From Alviniconcha marisindica (Eukaryota; Mollusca; Gastropoda; Provannidae): a DNA stretch of 64,000 nucleotides. The stretch spans positions 372,001-436,000 of the forward strand of contig JABMCL010002859.1 in the NCBI GenBank assembly GCA_018857735.1, given 5' to 3'. The notes under the pieces are model-generated. The model had not been told where the DNA came from and made no database searches. It saw nothing but the letters and a program-made list of their open reading frames with translations. The stretch's first letter is position 1. Each line of letters begins with the position of its first letter. This document shows, one piece after another, positions 10,871 through 20,126 of the stretch. The position numbers and the translations under genes are program-made.

Positions 10871-11912
10871 AGCAGACAGAGAGAGAGACAGACAGGAGCT
10901 GAGTGGGGATGGGTGGAGGTGGGATGCAGAGTGGTTTTAAGGACGTGTGATACAGAACAAGGAGGCTGGGAGACGGGCCGCCAGAGGAAGGAGGCGGGGA
11001 CAAAATGAATGGACAACAATGTGCCTAGTGTGCCCACCACCAACCTATAAGAATGAGATGACCCTCGCGCGTCGACGCTGTGCTGTAACTCACGACAAGA
11101 CAAGGAGACAGTGATAAGCGGCGCCATTCAAGAAAGACAAATCTCGAAAGGAACGGAAATGTCTTTTCTAGCTCCTCTAAGTACAGCCAAGCCACAGAGC
11201 TAGAGAGAGGCGGCTGTCCAGGCGGCAACACACGACCCGTTTCGGCAGCATGGCTGAAGAGGGCCGTCCGAACCCGATTTCAAACGGATCGTGTGTTAGC
11301 ATGGCCGTACGGTTGAAACAGCTCAGAGCATCGGTTTCAACCTGTCTGTTCCAACTACAACATGCTATATTCCGAACGGGGAGGGAGGGCACATCCGCCA
11401 GCCAATGAGCACCCGCCGTTTGGACGTATGGCCAATTTATTGCATATGGCGGCAAAAATAACCCTGACGTTGTCCCATGCGAAAACAACCCTGACGTTGT
11501 CCCAGGATTTATCACGGCCACGACGTCTTGTGGGATATTCATTGAAAAAACAAAACAAAACAAAACAAAAAACCAGCAAGAATCAGTTCTGTTAGGAACG
11601 TGCACTCGTGTTCGTTAAAACGATGGTGGCGGCTAGATTTGAAATCCGGCTGGAAGGTGACCCGCCAGTTTGGGCTGTATCGTATCGTAAAGGCAACCAG
11701 GACATTTAGGACGGACAGGCCCGACAGGCACGAGTTCGGGGCAGTCCTCAGCCATACGGCCGAGACGGTTCGTGTATCGGCGCCTTTACTGTAATAGAAT
11801 GCAGAACAACGTTATTGGGCGATTCAGGCGGGGTTGTTAACTCCCTTGACTTTTGCCCGGCATCGCTTAAGTCCCTTGGTTGCTTTTACTTCCGGTGCGT
11901 ACTTTCTTCACA

Positions 11913-12305
11913 ATGGAAGGCGGTGACAGTCAATTTGCGAATTTTACACTGCCAACTTTAAAGGCCTTTTTGGAGGCCCGTAGTCATAATGTGTCTGGCA
12001 ATAAGCAATAACTTCTTGCTCGTGCTATAGAATGCCCCAAAACGAACTCGCGATCTTCTGGTCAGCCAAAAAACGACGCAAAGACTCTTTTTTTTCACCC
12101 TCCATCCCCTTTCCACGGTAATTTTGCAACTGCAACAGTATTGGCATTTGTACTGCTTCGCGATTCCAGGTTTAACTTCCACTGTTATACACAGCGTGAA
12201 GCAACGCCTACTCAGAAATCGGCCCGGAAGTTCGCTGCGACCTCTCGCGACTTCTTGCGCGAAAGATTACAAAGCGCATTCACTCTAGCAAACCAGCTTC
12301 GCTGA
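11913..12305 (+). pseudogene. SAP-domain transposon-type protein, N-terminal gene fragment with a nonsense codon
   Basis: From ATG 11913 the frame reads MEGGDSQFANFTLPTLKAFL, then EARSHNVSGNKQ, a TAA at 12009-12011, then QLLARAIECPKT-like continuation, and stays open to TGA at 12303-12305. The block L-x2-L-K-x-F-L-x3-S-x-x-V-S-G-N-K-Q-x-L-x-A-R-A is the helix-turn-helix core of a SAP DNA-binding domain. From general knowledge, similar N-termini precede cysteine-rich transposon-related proteins in many invertebrate genomes. The TAA sits where a second CAA (Gln) is expected, one C-to-T change away. Only about 130 codons remain, and I see no catalytic domain nearby, so this is a decayed fragment. 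Confidence 0.6.
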
Positions 12306-12556
12306 ATAGCCCAATACCGCTGTGAAGGCAGACCAACAAAACACATGCATTTAAAACTAGCTCTGGGGGACAAGGGGGCTAAGTGTGGTGGGCATCGGAT
12401 GCAGAACATTAAACCGGGCTGGGGAAGGGTAGCTAACATGGACAGAAGGGGCGTTAAAACGAGTCACACCCGATAACATCTGCACAGACGCGAGATAGCT
12501 CATGCGTCAGCAGCAGGGAGGAGGGGACGGGAAGGAGGTGGGATCGAATGAATTAT

Positions 12557-12573
12557 CCCCCCCCCCCCCCCCC
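12557..12573. repeat. C17 homopolymer
   Basis: Uninterrupted C run of about 17 bases. Confidence 0.95.
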
Positions 12574-12886
12574 AATGAACGATCACACATCATGTATTAT
12601 TATTATTTTTAGTATTCGAGTTTTCATATTCCGTGTGTCTTCTTCCCTATAGTCCAAAATAGTGGCATTCGTAAAATTACAGGTGTCAGTCCTGGACTAC
12701 AACAGAGAGAATAGCTACACGCCTGTTGTGCTCAGCCTAATGATGGGGTGCAGCTCGGGAAGAACATTAGTTCCCGAAGCTTCCCTATTAAACTGACGCC
12801 AATTACGCACACACCTATCATAGCTCTTTGTTCCGCTCCGACCACAACAGGGAGGCCAGGCTAGTTATGGGGAGGAAGGGGGGGGG

Positions 12887-12894
<8 letters not shown>

Positions 12895-12960
<66 letters not shown>
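12895..12960. repeat. (AG)n microsatellite
   Basis: About 32 AG units preceded by GGGGGGGG. Confidence 0.97.
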
Positions 12961-12963
<3 letters not shown>

Positions 12964-13764
12964 GTTATTTTGGCATACAGCCGCACAGCATGGCACACAG
13001 ACACCGCTTTTTTTCAGGACGTCAGAAGGACACGCAACTTGCCACTCTGGGCGGCGTGAAGAGCGGATGAGACTCCCGTCGTAAAACTGGAAGACAAGAC
13101 AAATGGCACCCATGCCAGTACGAAACAGCAGCGGTAGTGGAGTGGGGGTGGGGGAGAAAATAAAACACAAAACAAACGAGCTGGTCCTTGGAGGTACCGT
13201 AAAGGAAAATCCAATTCGGCTGTACCGTGGAAAGAGAGGTGAGGGTCGAGGGCGAGTGGAGAGGGAGATAACATTTCTTCGTCTTCAACTGGTCTTACGT
13301 CGGTTTCACTTGCGTGGTACCGACTAGGAGATAACGCCTCTTACACCTAATTTATACCAGTTATAGGGTATGTTGTAACTCACGACTGGACAGTGTAAAA
13401 CCACCGTACCACCTACACACAAAGACCCCGCGTCACAAACCGGAGCGCAATGCCGTCCATGCACTGCCATGGCCCTGCGCTGAGCACAGTACTATTATCT
13501 CCAGTGACTGACATAACATGTCCACAGGCTCCACATGCCACGGACAGTGCAGGACCCGCGCTGTGGGCGAGGTGGAGGGTGGTCCAGAAGACACAAACGG
13601 GTACGGCCCGTGCAAAAGGCGAGCCCTGAAACTGGAGGACCGGGATCTCCACCATCAAAGTGGCCAGTGACACGCGGCTAATTGGCGCCACGATCAGGCC
13701 TCGTTTTGCGTGACTGTCCCTCCCAGTCGTACTGTCTCAATCAGTCCACGATAACCCGCCTGGA

Positions 13765-13860
13765 TTGGGGAGGTGGGGGGGGGGGGGGGGGAGGGGACAT
13801 GGAGGCTCGGGGGAAGGGGGGGGGTGGGGGTGGGGGTGGAGGTGGCGAAGGGGGTGAAGC
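13765..13860. repeat. G-rich tract with G17 run and GGGGGT units
   Basis: Several runs of four or more G separated by one to three bases on the plus strand. This is a textbook G-quadruplex-forming pattern. Confidence 0.9.
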
Positions 13861-14784
13861 CTAAAGACAAGGCGGAGTTCAACGCAATGATCACCTAACT
13901 CAACTTCGTCCACGGTGAGCCCCATCCCACGGCCAGCCCTGCCGGCAACTCGATACCACTGTGCGCGGTCGGCTTGCCGGCCTGAAGTCTCTCGCGACAC
14001 AATCTACACCACGATCAAATTTCTGGCACTGGCAACGAGAAGGATAGAGGAAGGTCATGGCTAGGTTATGGTAGTCTTTCTGTCGCAAACAAGGGCACAC
14101 GAGCGAAAAGGCTGTTCTATAAGCGAACAAATTCAGATGAGCTGCACTATGTTTCCCACACTCTAATATCATTATCACACCGTCCCGTCCACGCCACTGA
14201 TAAACTATAACCTTAAAATGTACAACCTGCGACAACTGGTATCACTCTTAACCTTTATTCGCAGTACATTTAACTTTTAAGGCAGAAAACCCCTACAAAG
14301 CCATCCAAAAGTCGTAACCAAGAAAGAAATGTGACCTTCACGGAGGAGACCAGTTTTAAGATGTTTCCTCTCTTTCTGTTGTTTCTGACAGAAGTTATGC
14401 ACATGCTTTGTCGACAGCGCATCGAAATACAGCTAGAAGTGCAAACCTCAATCCCACAAGATCACGAGATGGGTAACGGGTCGATGAGGAGGAGGCCGGT
14501 GCAACAAGCAGTGGTGAGGTTCGGGCCATGCCCACAAAGTACAAATCTGTACCCAGCCAGACACAATCCACGCCTCACTTTCCGGCAACCATCCTCCACA
14601 TTGTGCCGTCATGGTTACGACGCTGACAGGGCACTTATTATTTCAGTCAAAGCATTATATGTTAACGGAAATCGCACGGTCTATAAGGCTCACGCTGTCA
14701 CCACCCTGATCAGCGCTTGGAGTTTGTTTTGTTTTTATAATACTTCACACTGAAAACCGTTGCGGGAAATTCGGGTCGCCTTAC

Positions 14785-14894
14785 CTGGGTAAAGCTATAG
14801 CAGCCGCAGGAGCAGCGCTAGCCATTCCTGGCATGGCGGTTTTGAGTTTTATAACGTGCGTACAAATACTGATTCATGCGATTGCACACGGGGT
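14785..14894 (-). other. Cryptic or alternative exon with strong splice sites (low confidence)
   Basis: On the gene strand, CTTACGGTGTTTGTACAG precedes this 110-base segment and CCCAG|GTAAGG follows it. It contains ATG CCA GGA ATG and then the frame MPGMASAAPAAAIALP, but all three frames have a stop nearer its 5' end. Spliced to the RRM2 exon, the frame would be wrong. If used within RBMS it would act as a poison or alternative 5' exon. Confidence 0.25.
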
Positions 14895-16139
14895 CTGTAC
14901 AAACACCGTAAGAAAGTTTGCATTGAAAGCTGACGGGGAGTGGGGATCTCTTACCGCACCTGCAGACAGTACTGCGCCTGGCCTTTCCGTCCGACGCTCT
15001 ACCTTTGAAAGCGATGACGAGATTAGGGCCAGGCCCACAGAGAGCCACGAGTTCTACCTCAACGGCCGCCCTGGCGACTGCAGACACATGAGGCTGACCT
15101 AGTTTTACCGTGACCCAAATCATCGCCCCGCGTGCACGTCCTACACGGCGGAGGACTGCGCAACCACATCTGACCGAGGCCAGAATAAATTATACACGAC
15201 GGGAAGGCGACCACTATCTGATCGTCGCCTACACCCTGTGGAGTCCTGGGTGAAGAAGAAAGGAGATGTACGAAGAAGTATGCTTTGCAATTACAGACTT
15301 GTCTTCGCTGCTGGCGGAGTACAACCCTCTGTCTTCGTTTTTGGTTAGTAGTTACGGTTACACCTATGGTCACTTCGTCTGGAGACGACCCTGTGCGGTT
15401 AAACTCCAGGAACTAACTGACCCTCAACACGTGCTAAACAAGGATGACATAAATTCTGGTTTCAGTAAAAGGAAGTGTTTATCTTTTATGCAAGTAATAT
15501 TATTCAAATCGGATATAAAACTGAGAAGACAGTTCTTTTCCCCATAAGAAATACTGATGTTACACATATTTTGTTCTTATGTTCTAAGAATGTATCAAAG
15601 GTAATGGAAATGACAGTCGGGCAATCTTATAACAAAATAGCATTACTTACTCACTCCTTGGTACAGACAATTAACTCTATACCCCAGCTTGAATTTCATG
15701 CCCATCATAAAAGGTAGATAATTGATTTTTAACGCTCAATCACCCATGACGGTTATACCAGGGTCAAATACACTAGACAGGTCATCTCATTGTCCACGGT
15801 ACTTTGTTCCCGAATGGCGGAGTAGGAATTTGTAACGGCCCAGTTCCAGTCAGTTAATGGCGTAAAAACAATACGTGAGATTAATAACTCCAAGGCGTGT
15901 AGGTGCATAGATATTATTATGCATGTGTATGTAGCTCAAGATAAAGACATTTTCTTGCAGAGAGGTATACACGTAACATCTTACGTACTGCTAACAAGGA
16001 GAATACCTCCGATGACAGGTCTGTAGGGTGCGCTACACTCCTAACACACACCCGCGGATGCTCGGTAAATGTGAGCGGAGGAAGGGATGGGCTAACTAAC
16101 AGTGTTTCTAAAGATGAGATGCGCCGAGGCGAGTCTTAC

Positions 16140-16231
16140 CTTGGCCATCTGCGCCTGAATTCCCTGAGCCTGTAACGCCTGCACTGCACGCTCTGCGGAG
16201 CCGGGGGCATCGAAGTCCACGAAGCCGTACC
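16140..16231 (-). CDS. RBMS: RBMS/shep-type gene, exon encoding the C-terminal half of RRM1
   Basis: The 92-nt exon encodes YGFVDFDAPGSAERAVQALQ then AQGIQAQMAK. Its first two bases complete the Gly codon begun in the previous exon, giving the RNP1 motif KGYGFVDF. Acceptor CTGTCCCCAG and donor GCCAAG|GTAAGA are canonical. QAQMAK followed by [10 protein letters not shown] in the next exon is the diagnostic RBMS inter-RRM linker. The residues match the RBMS1-3 and Drosophila shep pattern closely, as far as I know those families. Confidence 0.95.
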
Positions 16232-17010
16232 CTGGGGACAGATGGGTGGATTGTGAAACTCTACAGCAGATAGTAAAAGATACATAGACAGGCAAAAAAA
16301 GAAGGCTCTCTGTGGCTTCTAGACACCGCACGGTGCAGGAAGGACTGAGTATGGTGTCAAAACTGACGCTGTAGAGAACGTATAACTTGGACTGTTGTTG
16401 TATGTTCTCTACTGAGTATGGTGTCACAAATGAGACTGTAGAGAACGTATATCTTGGACTGTTGTTGTATGTTCTCTACTGAATGTGGTGTCACAAATGA
16501 GACTGTAGAGAACGTATAACTTGGACTGTTGTTGTATGTTCTCTGCTGAGTATGGTGTCACAAATGAGGCTGTAGAGAACGTATAACTTGGACTGTTGTT
16601 GTACGTTCTCTACTGAGTATGGTGTCACAAATGAGGCTGTAGAGAACGTATAACTTGGACTGTTGTTGTATGTTCTCTACTGAGTATGGTGTCACAAATG
16701 AGGCTGTAGAGAACGTATAACTTGGACTGTTATTATATGTTCTTTACATAGACAGGCAGATATGTATAACGTATAACTTGGACTGTTATTATGTCTTTAC
16801 ATAGACAGGCAGATATGTATAATCTATAGAGAGGAAGATACTCCCCAGTGCATCGACTGATAAAACACACAGTTAAGAGATTACAATGAAGCAAGACTTG
16901 CTTCCCAAAAGAAGGTAAAATAAGAACAGAAACAATTAACATCTGACAGTAAAATGAAACCAGCAAAACAACGAAAGCCCGACGACAACAACGATTTCAG
17001 AGTTTCTTAC
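16232..17010 (-). other. 779-nt RBMS intron
   Basis: Bounded by GTAAGA at the 17011 side and CCCCAG at the 16231 side. More than half of it is the 65-bp minisatellite listed next. The rest, about 220 bases beside the upstream exon, shows nothing recognisable. Confidence 0.9.
16340..16800. repeat. Minisatellite, about 65-bp unit, six to seven copies
   Basis: Units read gagtatggtgtcacaaatga, then ggctgtagagaacgtataac, then ttggactgttgttgtatgtt, then ctctact. At the right end a shorter 50-bp variant carries tctttacatagacaggcaga twice. Confidence 0.95.
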
Positions 17011-17069
17011 CTTTGCATTTGTTGGTCGTTTGATCAATGATGGCCTTTGTTGATGTGATCGTCCCAAAA
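17011..17069 (-). CDS. RBMS: RBMS/shep-type gene, small RRM1 exon
   Basis: The 59-nt exon reads FGTITSTKAIIDQTTNKCK, with one base at each end shared with neighbouring codons. Acceptor is TTTCACATTTCAG and donor AAATGCAAAG|GTAAGA. Human RBMS proteins have GKIVSTKAILDKTTNKCKG here. The split codon at the upstream junction gives Asn (LCSNFG), where vertebrate RBMS proteins have LCQPYG. Confidence 0.94.
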
Positions 17070-17864
17070 CTGAAATGTGAAAAACAAGACCAACTGAATC
17101 GAATTCATGAACAAACGTATCTGCACCACAAAAGCCATTTAATACACATCATGTCAGAAATAATCAGCAACTGTTTTCTTTGGCTTCTTTCGTTGGACCG
17201 CCTGATTTCAATCTAAACCCTAAAAGGCTTCCCCCTTCAAAGACGCAAACTACCAGCCGCCTTCCTACACCAACCCTTCCCCGAGCGTTGGGATTCGGAG
17301 GCCCTGCCAACAAAAACCTGCAGATCAGCACACGTATCAGAACCACTGACCAATTCTGCTCTTCGAAGAAGAACAAACACGTATGGGCGACGGTTGCAGG
17401 TGTTTCTCCAAAAGAGTCTTCGCGGACGGATGTGCAAATCCGCTTGCGATACATTTATTACAGCAAGCTTGACCATACCAAAGTGTGAAAGGGGCTACCA
17501 CTGTCAAAGCACTAACACTACCACACAACGAAAGTCGCCCAAGACCACGGTACAGGACACAACACAACGTTACTTGCAGCTAACTTGTAATAGTGGCATC
17601 AACCTGGGCCGAGAGTCTGTACTTATATCTGACAGCTACGGCCCATTCAGAGCACCAGAGTTGTGTCTTACAGGACGCAATCAGTTTCGGTCACCCATAG
17701 CGTTTGGAATCTGCAGTGATTTGAAAGAACACATCTAATGGACTGACGGAGTGACGGTTTGGCAAGAAGCGACCACAGTTCGGGGTGAAGGTCTGACGAT
17801 ACTGCAGGAAGGGTGGGATGACAGGTTGGCAAGACAAAATTATTGCTGTTTTGTATGAAAGGGT

Positions 17865-18265
17865 GACGGTATGCCACGAAAGGATATCGGTTTGGCATGA
17901 AGGGGTGACGGTCTGCCAAGAAAGGGTAGCGGTTTGGCATGAAGGGGTGACGGTCTGCCAAGAAAGGGTAGCGGTTTGGCATGAAGGGGTGATGGTCTAC
18001 CAAGAAAGGGTAGCAGTTTGGCATGAAGGGGTGACGGTCTGCCAAGAAAGGGTAGCGGTTTGGCATGAAGGGGTGACGGTCTACCAAGAAAGGGTAGCAG
18101 TTTGGCATGAAGGGGTGACGGTCTGCCAAGAAAGGGTAGCGGTTTGGCATGAAGGGGTGACGGTCTGCCAAGAAAGGGTAGCGGTTTGGCATGAAGGGGT
18201 GACGGTCTGCCAAGAAAGGGTAACAGTTTGGCATGAAGGGGTGTTGGTATGGCGTGAAGAGGTGG
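17865..18265. repeat. Minisatellite, 42-bp higher-order unit made of two 21-mers, about nine copies
   Basis: The unit is gtttggcatgaaggggtgac-g plus gtctgccaagaaagggtagc-g, two 21-base halves that resemble each other. Copies of tttggcatgaagggg recur every 42 bases from 17893 to 18229. Because 42 is a multiple of three, frames of 154 (plus) and 188 (minus) residues stay open. Confidence 0.97.
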
Positions 18266-18991
18266 CGGTTGGCAAAAAATAATAATTAAAGAGTGACGCC
18301 TTGGGGTGTTGCTTTGGATTGGTTGGCTTGACCAAAAACTGCAACAAAAGTCCCAAGTTCTTTCGTCAGCGACTCAACTAGCCTGAGACTAGTGAGGGAG
18401 ACTAGTCAGTACGGGCGACGAGAAGACCGACTCATGCATGGTGCAGTTCGGGCACTTTCACTACAGGAGAGTGCCCCTCTCTGAGCTGTAAGCACACAAA
18501 CACGTCAAATCTTGGGATTATTGCACTCTGTAGTAGCAAACTGTGAGGTCACTGTGACACGAGTATCCACAAAAATACCTCCAATGATTGAACAAGAGAA
18601 ATGCGAGCAAGCCTCTCTCTCTAGCCTACTTCCACCTCCAAGTTGCGAAGTTCCACTCAAGCGGAAAGGTATTAAGCGCTTAGCCTTGATTAGGTGGAGA
18701 AGGCAGCAATAATCTTCCGTCTCACTCAATTGCTGGAACCCGGTGAACCCGGCTTACCCAGAGACCGACAAATTGCTACCGGTTGTAGAGCACTGGCACA
18801 TGCATGCAAGGCGGGGACTGAGAGTTGCAGGTATTTTACTTAGTGCCGATGTGATGTCGTCATCTGTGCACTTTAGCCACGTTCGCGCTGCTGTACACGT
18901 GTACAACTGACGAGTAATATTTCCATTTTATTTTGAGATGATTTTCAAGTTTTAAAAAGTAACAACTTGACAACAAAGGGGTCGACCAAGC

Positions 18992-18997
<6 letters not shown>

Positions 18998-19080
<83 letters not shown>
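18998..19080. repeat. (GA)42 microsatellite
   Basis: Uninterrupted GA units. In the RBMS transcript this is a (UC)n tract. Confidence 0.98.
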
Positions 19081-19081
<1 letters not shown>

Positions 19082-19484
19082 ACAAACATCCTATTGTTTG
19101 CGGAGCGAGACATGGAAGAGACAAATGGACAGGCACAGCCAGACAACCTCCGGCCATGAGCTTTGCGAAGACAGACAGTAAAAGCACAAGCAAGAAATTA
19201 TTCATTTCTACAAACTTACTCTACCTAAAAACGAAACGAAAAACAAAACTAACAAAAACATCAACACAAGACTAAGAGCAGATAACGAAGACCAACCAGT
19301 TTTGGTGTAATCCACTCTCACTCTTAAGAACAGGATCGGAGACAACAACAAGGACAAAGAAGTTGGAACAGTCTTTTGTCTCTAGATAATGAAGTGAGTC
19401 CACAGTGGAACACGATCAAACTCTCAGACATAAGAGATGAAAACAAATTACCAACACAAAAAGTGGTCACTAGTCAGCTACAGA

Positions 19485-19560
19485 GAAAATCCCCCTGGAC
19501 TTTCTCGCGTTGAACAGAGATTGATTGACTAAGTCCTCATCCGTAGGTAATGAGCCTATA
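19485..19560 (-). repeat. Degenerate copy of the end of the RRM1-start exon and its donor region
   Basis: The plus-strand text aaaatccccctggactttct, then gttgaacagagattg and actaagtcctcatccgta parallels 19948-20008 (aaaatcccccacgggtcctg, ttgaacagagattg, actaagtccttgtccgtg). The gene-strand frame reads TDEDLVNQSLFN versus [11 protein letters not shown]. The donor GTAAGC is destroyed here. Confidence 0.6.
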
Positions 19561-19639
19561 CTGTTGTTGGTGTAATCCTGCTTCGCTCTCTCACGAACGA
19601 GGGGGGAAAAAAGGTCAGTAACGTTTAAGCTCCTCCGTG

Positions 19640-19705
19640 ACAGCCTCACTTTGAACGGAGATTGATCGAAAGATTCTAGGTCGTTGTTCGTACGTAGCTT
19701 TACTA
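19640..19705 (-). repeat. Second degenerate copy of the RRM1-start exon end, donor-like sequence kept
   Basis: The plus strand has cctcactttgaacggagatt-ga, where the real exon has gcttactttgaacagagatt-ga. On the gene strand the frame reads NNDLESFDQSPFK followed by GTGAGG, a plausible donor. The upstream half of the exon is not recognisable. Confidence 0.45.
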
Positions 19706-19857
19706 CAATACCAGCATACTCCTGGCGTGAAATCCACTCAGAAACCAGGGACCAATAGCAGTATACAACACGTGCGTGACAGTGTGCACACACGCATATA
19801 TACAATCAGATTATTAATATATAATGCCCAATAAGTCAGTCACGAAGGTAATATCAG

Positions 19858-19861
<4 letters not shown>

Positions 19862-19934
<73 letters not shown>
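19862..19934. repeat. (GA)36 microsatellite beside a splice donor
   Basis: GA units end about 37 bases from the donor of the exon at 19972-20126. In the transcript this gives a (UC)36 tract just downstream of the 5' splice site. Confidence 0.97.
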
Positions 19935-19936
<2 letters not shown>

Positions 19937-19971
19937 AATAATGATAAAAATCCCCCACGGGTCCTGCTTAC

Positions 19972-20126
19972 TTTGAACAGAGATTGACTAAGTCCTTGTC
20001 CGTGGTATTGGGGGACAGGCCCCTGATGTACAGGTTCGTCCTGGACAGGGCGTCCCCAGAGTGGTTGGACGACTGGGACGACGTGGTGTTGGGGGATGCC
20101 GCCGGCATGGTGCGGGAGGGGTATGT
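19972..20126 (-). CDS. RBMS: RBMS/shep-type gene, exon with the S/T-rich linker and start of RRM1
   Basis: The 155-nt exon gives [20 protein letters not shown], then [20 protein letters not shown], then [11 protein letters not shown] and two bases. LYIRGL is the RNP2 motif of RRM1. The segment ...[25 protein letters not shown] is the RBMS signature. Acceptor GTTGATGTTGCAG, donor TTCAAA|GTAAGC. The exon starts in phase 0, so a further upstream coding exon is expected to the right. I could not identify it. Confidence 0.94.

Larger units (their letters stand above)
1307..16139 (-). other. 14.8-kb RBMS intron between the RRM1-end exon and the RRM2 exon
   Basis: The intron is bounded by GTAAGA at the 16140 side and TTTCAG at the 1306 side. 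Most stretches over 300 bases hold no gene I can support: 1990-3480, 3540-5390, 7050-8100, 9140-9560, 10180-10740, 10870-11912, 12306-12890, 13860-14784, 14895-16139. Repeats, a decayed transposon gene and two exon-like pieces inside it are listed separately. A lone SINE-like fragment (gattgatttttaacgctcaa) begins near 15720. Confidence 0.85.
17070..19971 (-). other. 2.9-kb RBMS intron
   Basis: Bounded by TTCAAA|GTAAGC at the 19972 side and CATTTCAG at the 17069 side. It contains a 42-bp minisatellite, a (GA)42 run, two fragments resembling the end of the upstream exon, and a (GA)36 run beside the donor. The stretches 17100-17860 and 18270-18990 show no gene. Confidence 0.9.

Noticed and set aside
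17865..18265. Regularly spaced repeats resembling a CRISPR array (also 5960, 38155, 42770)
   Set aside because: The units are contiguous tandem repeats without unique spacers, in a eukaryotic intron-bearing region.
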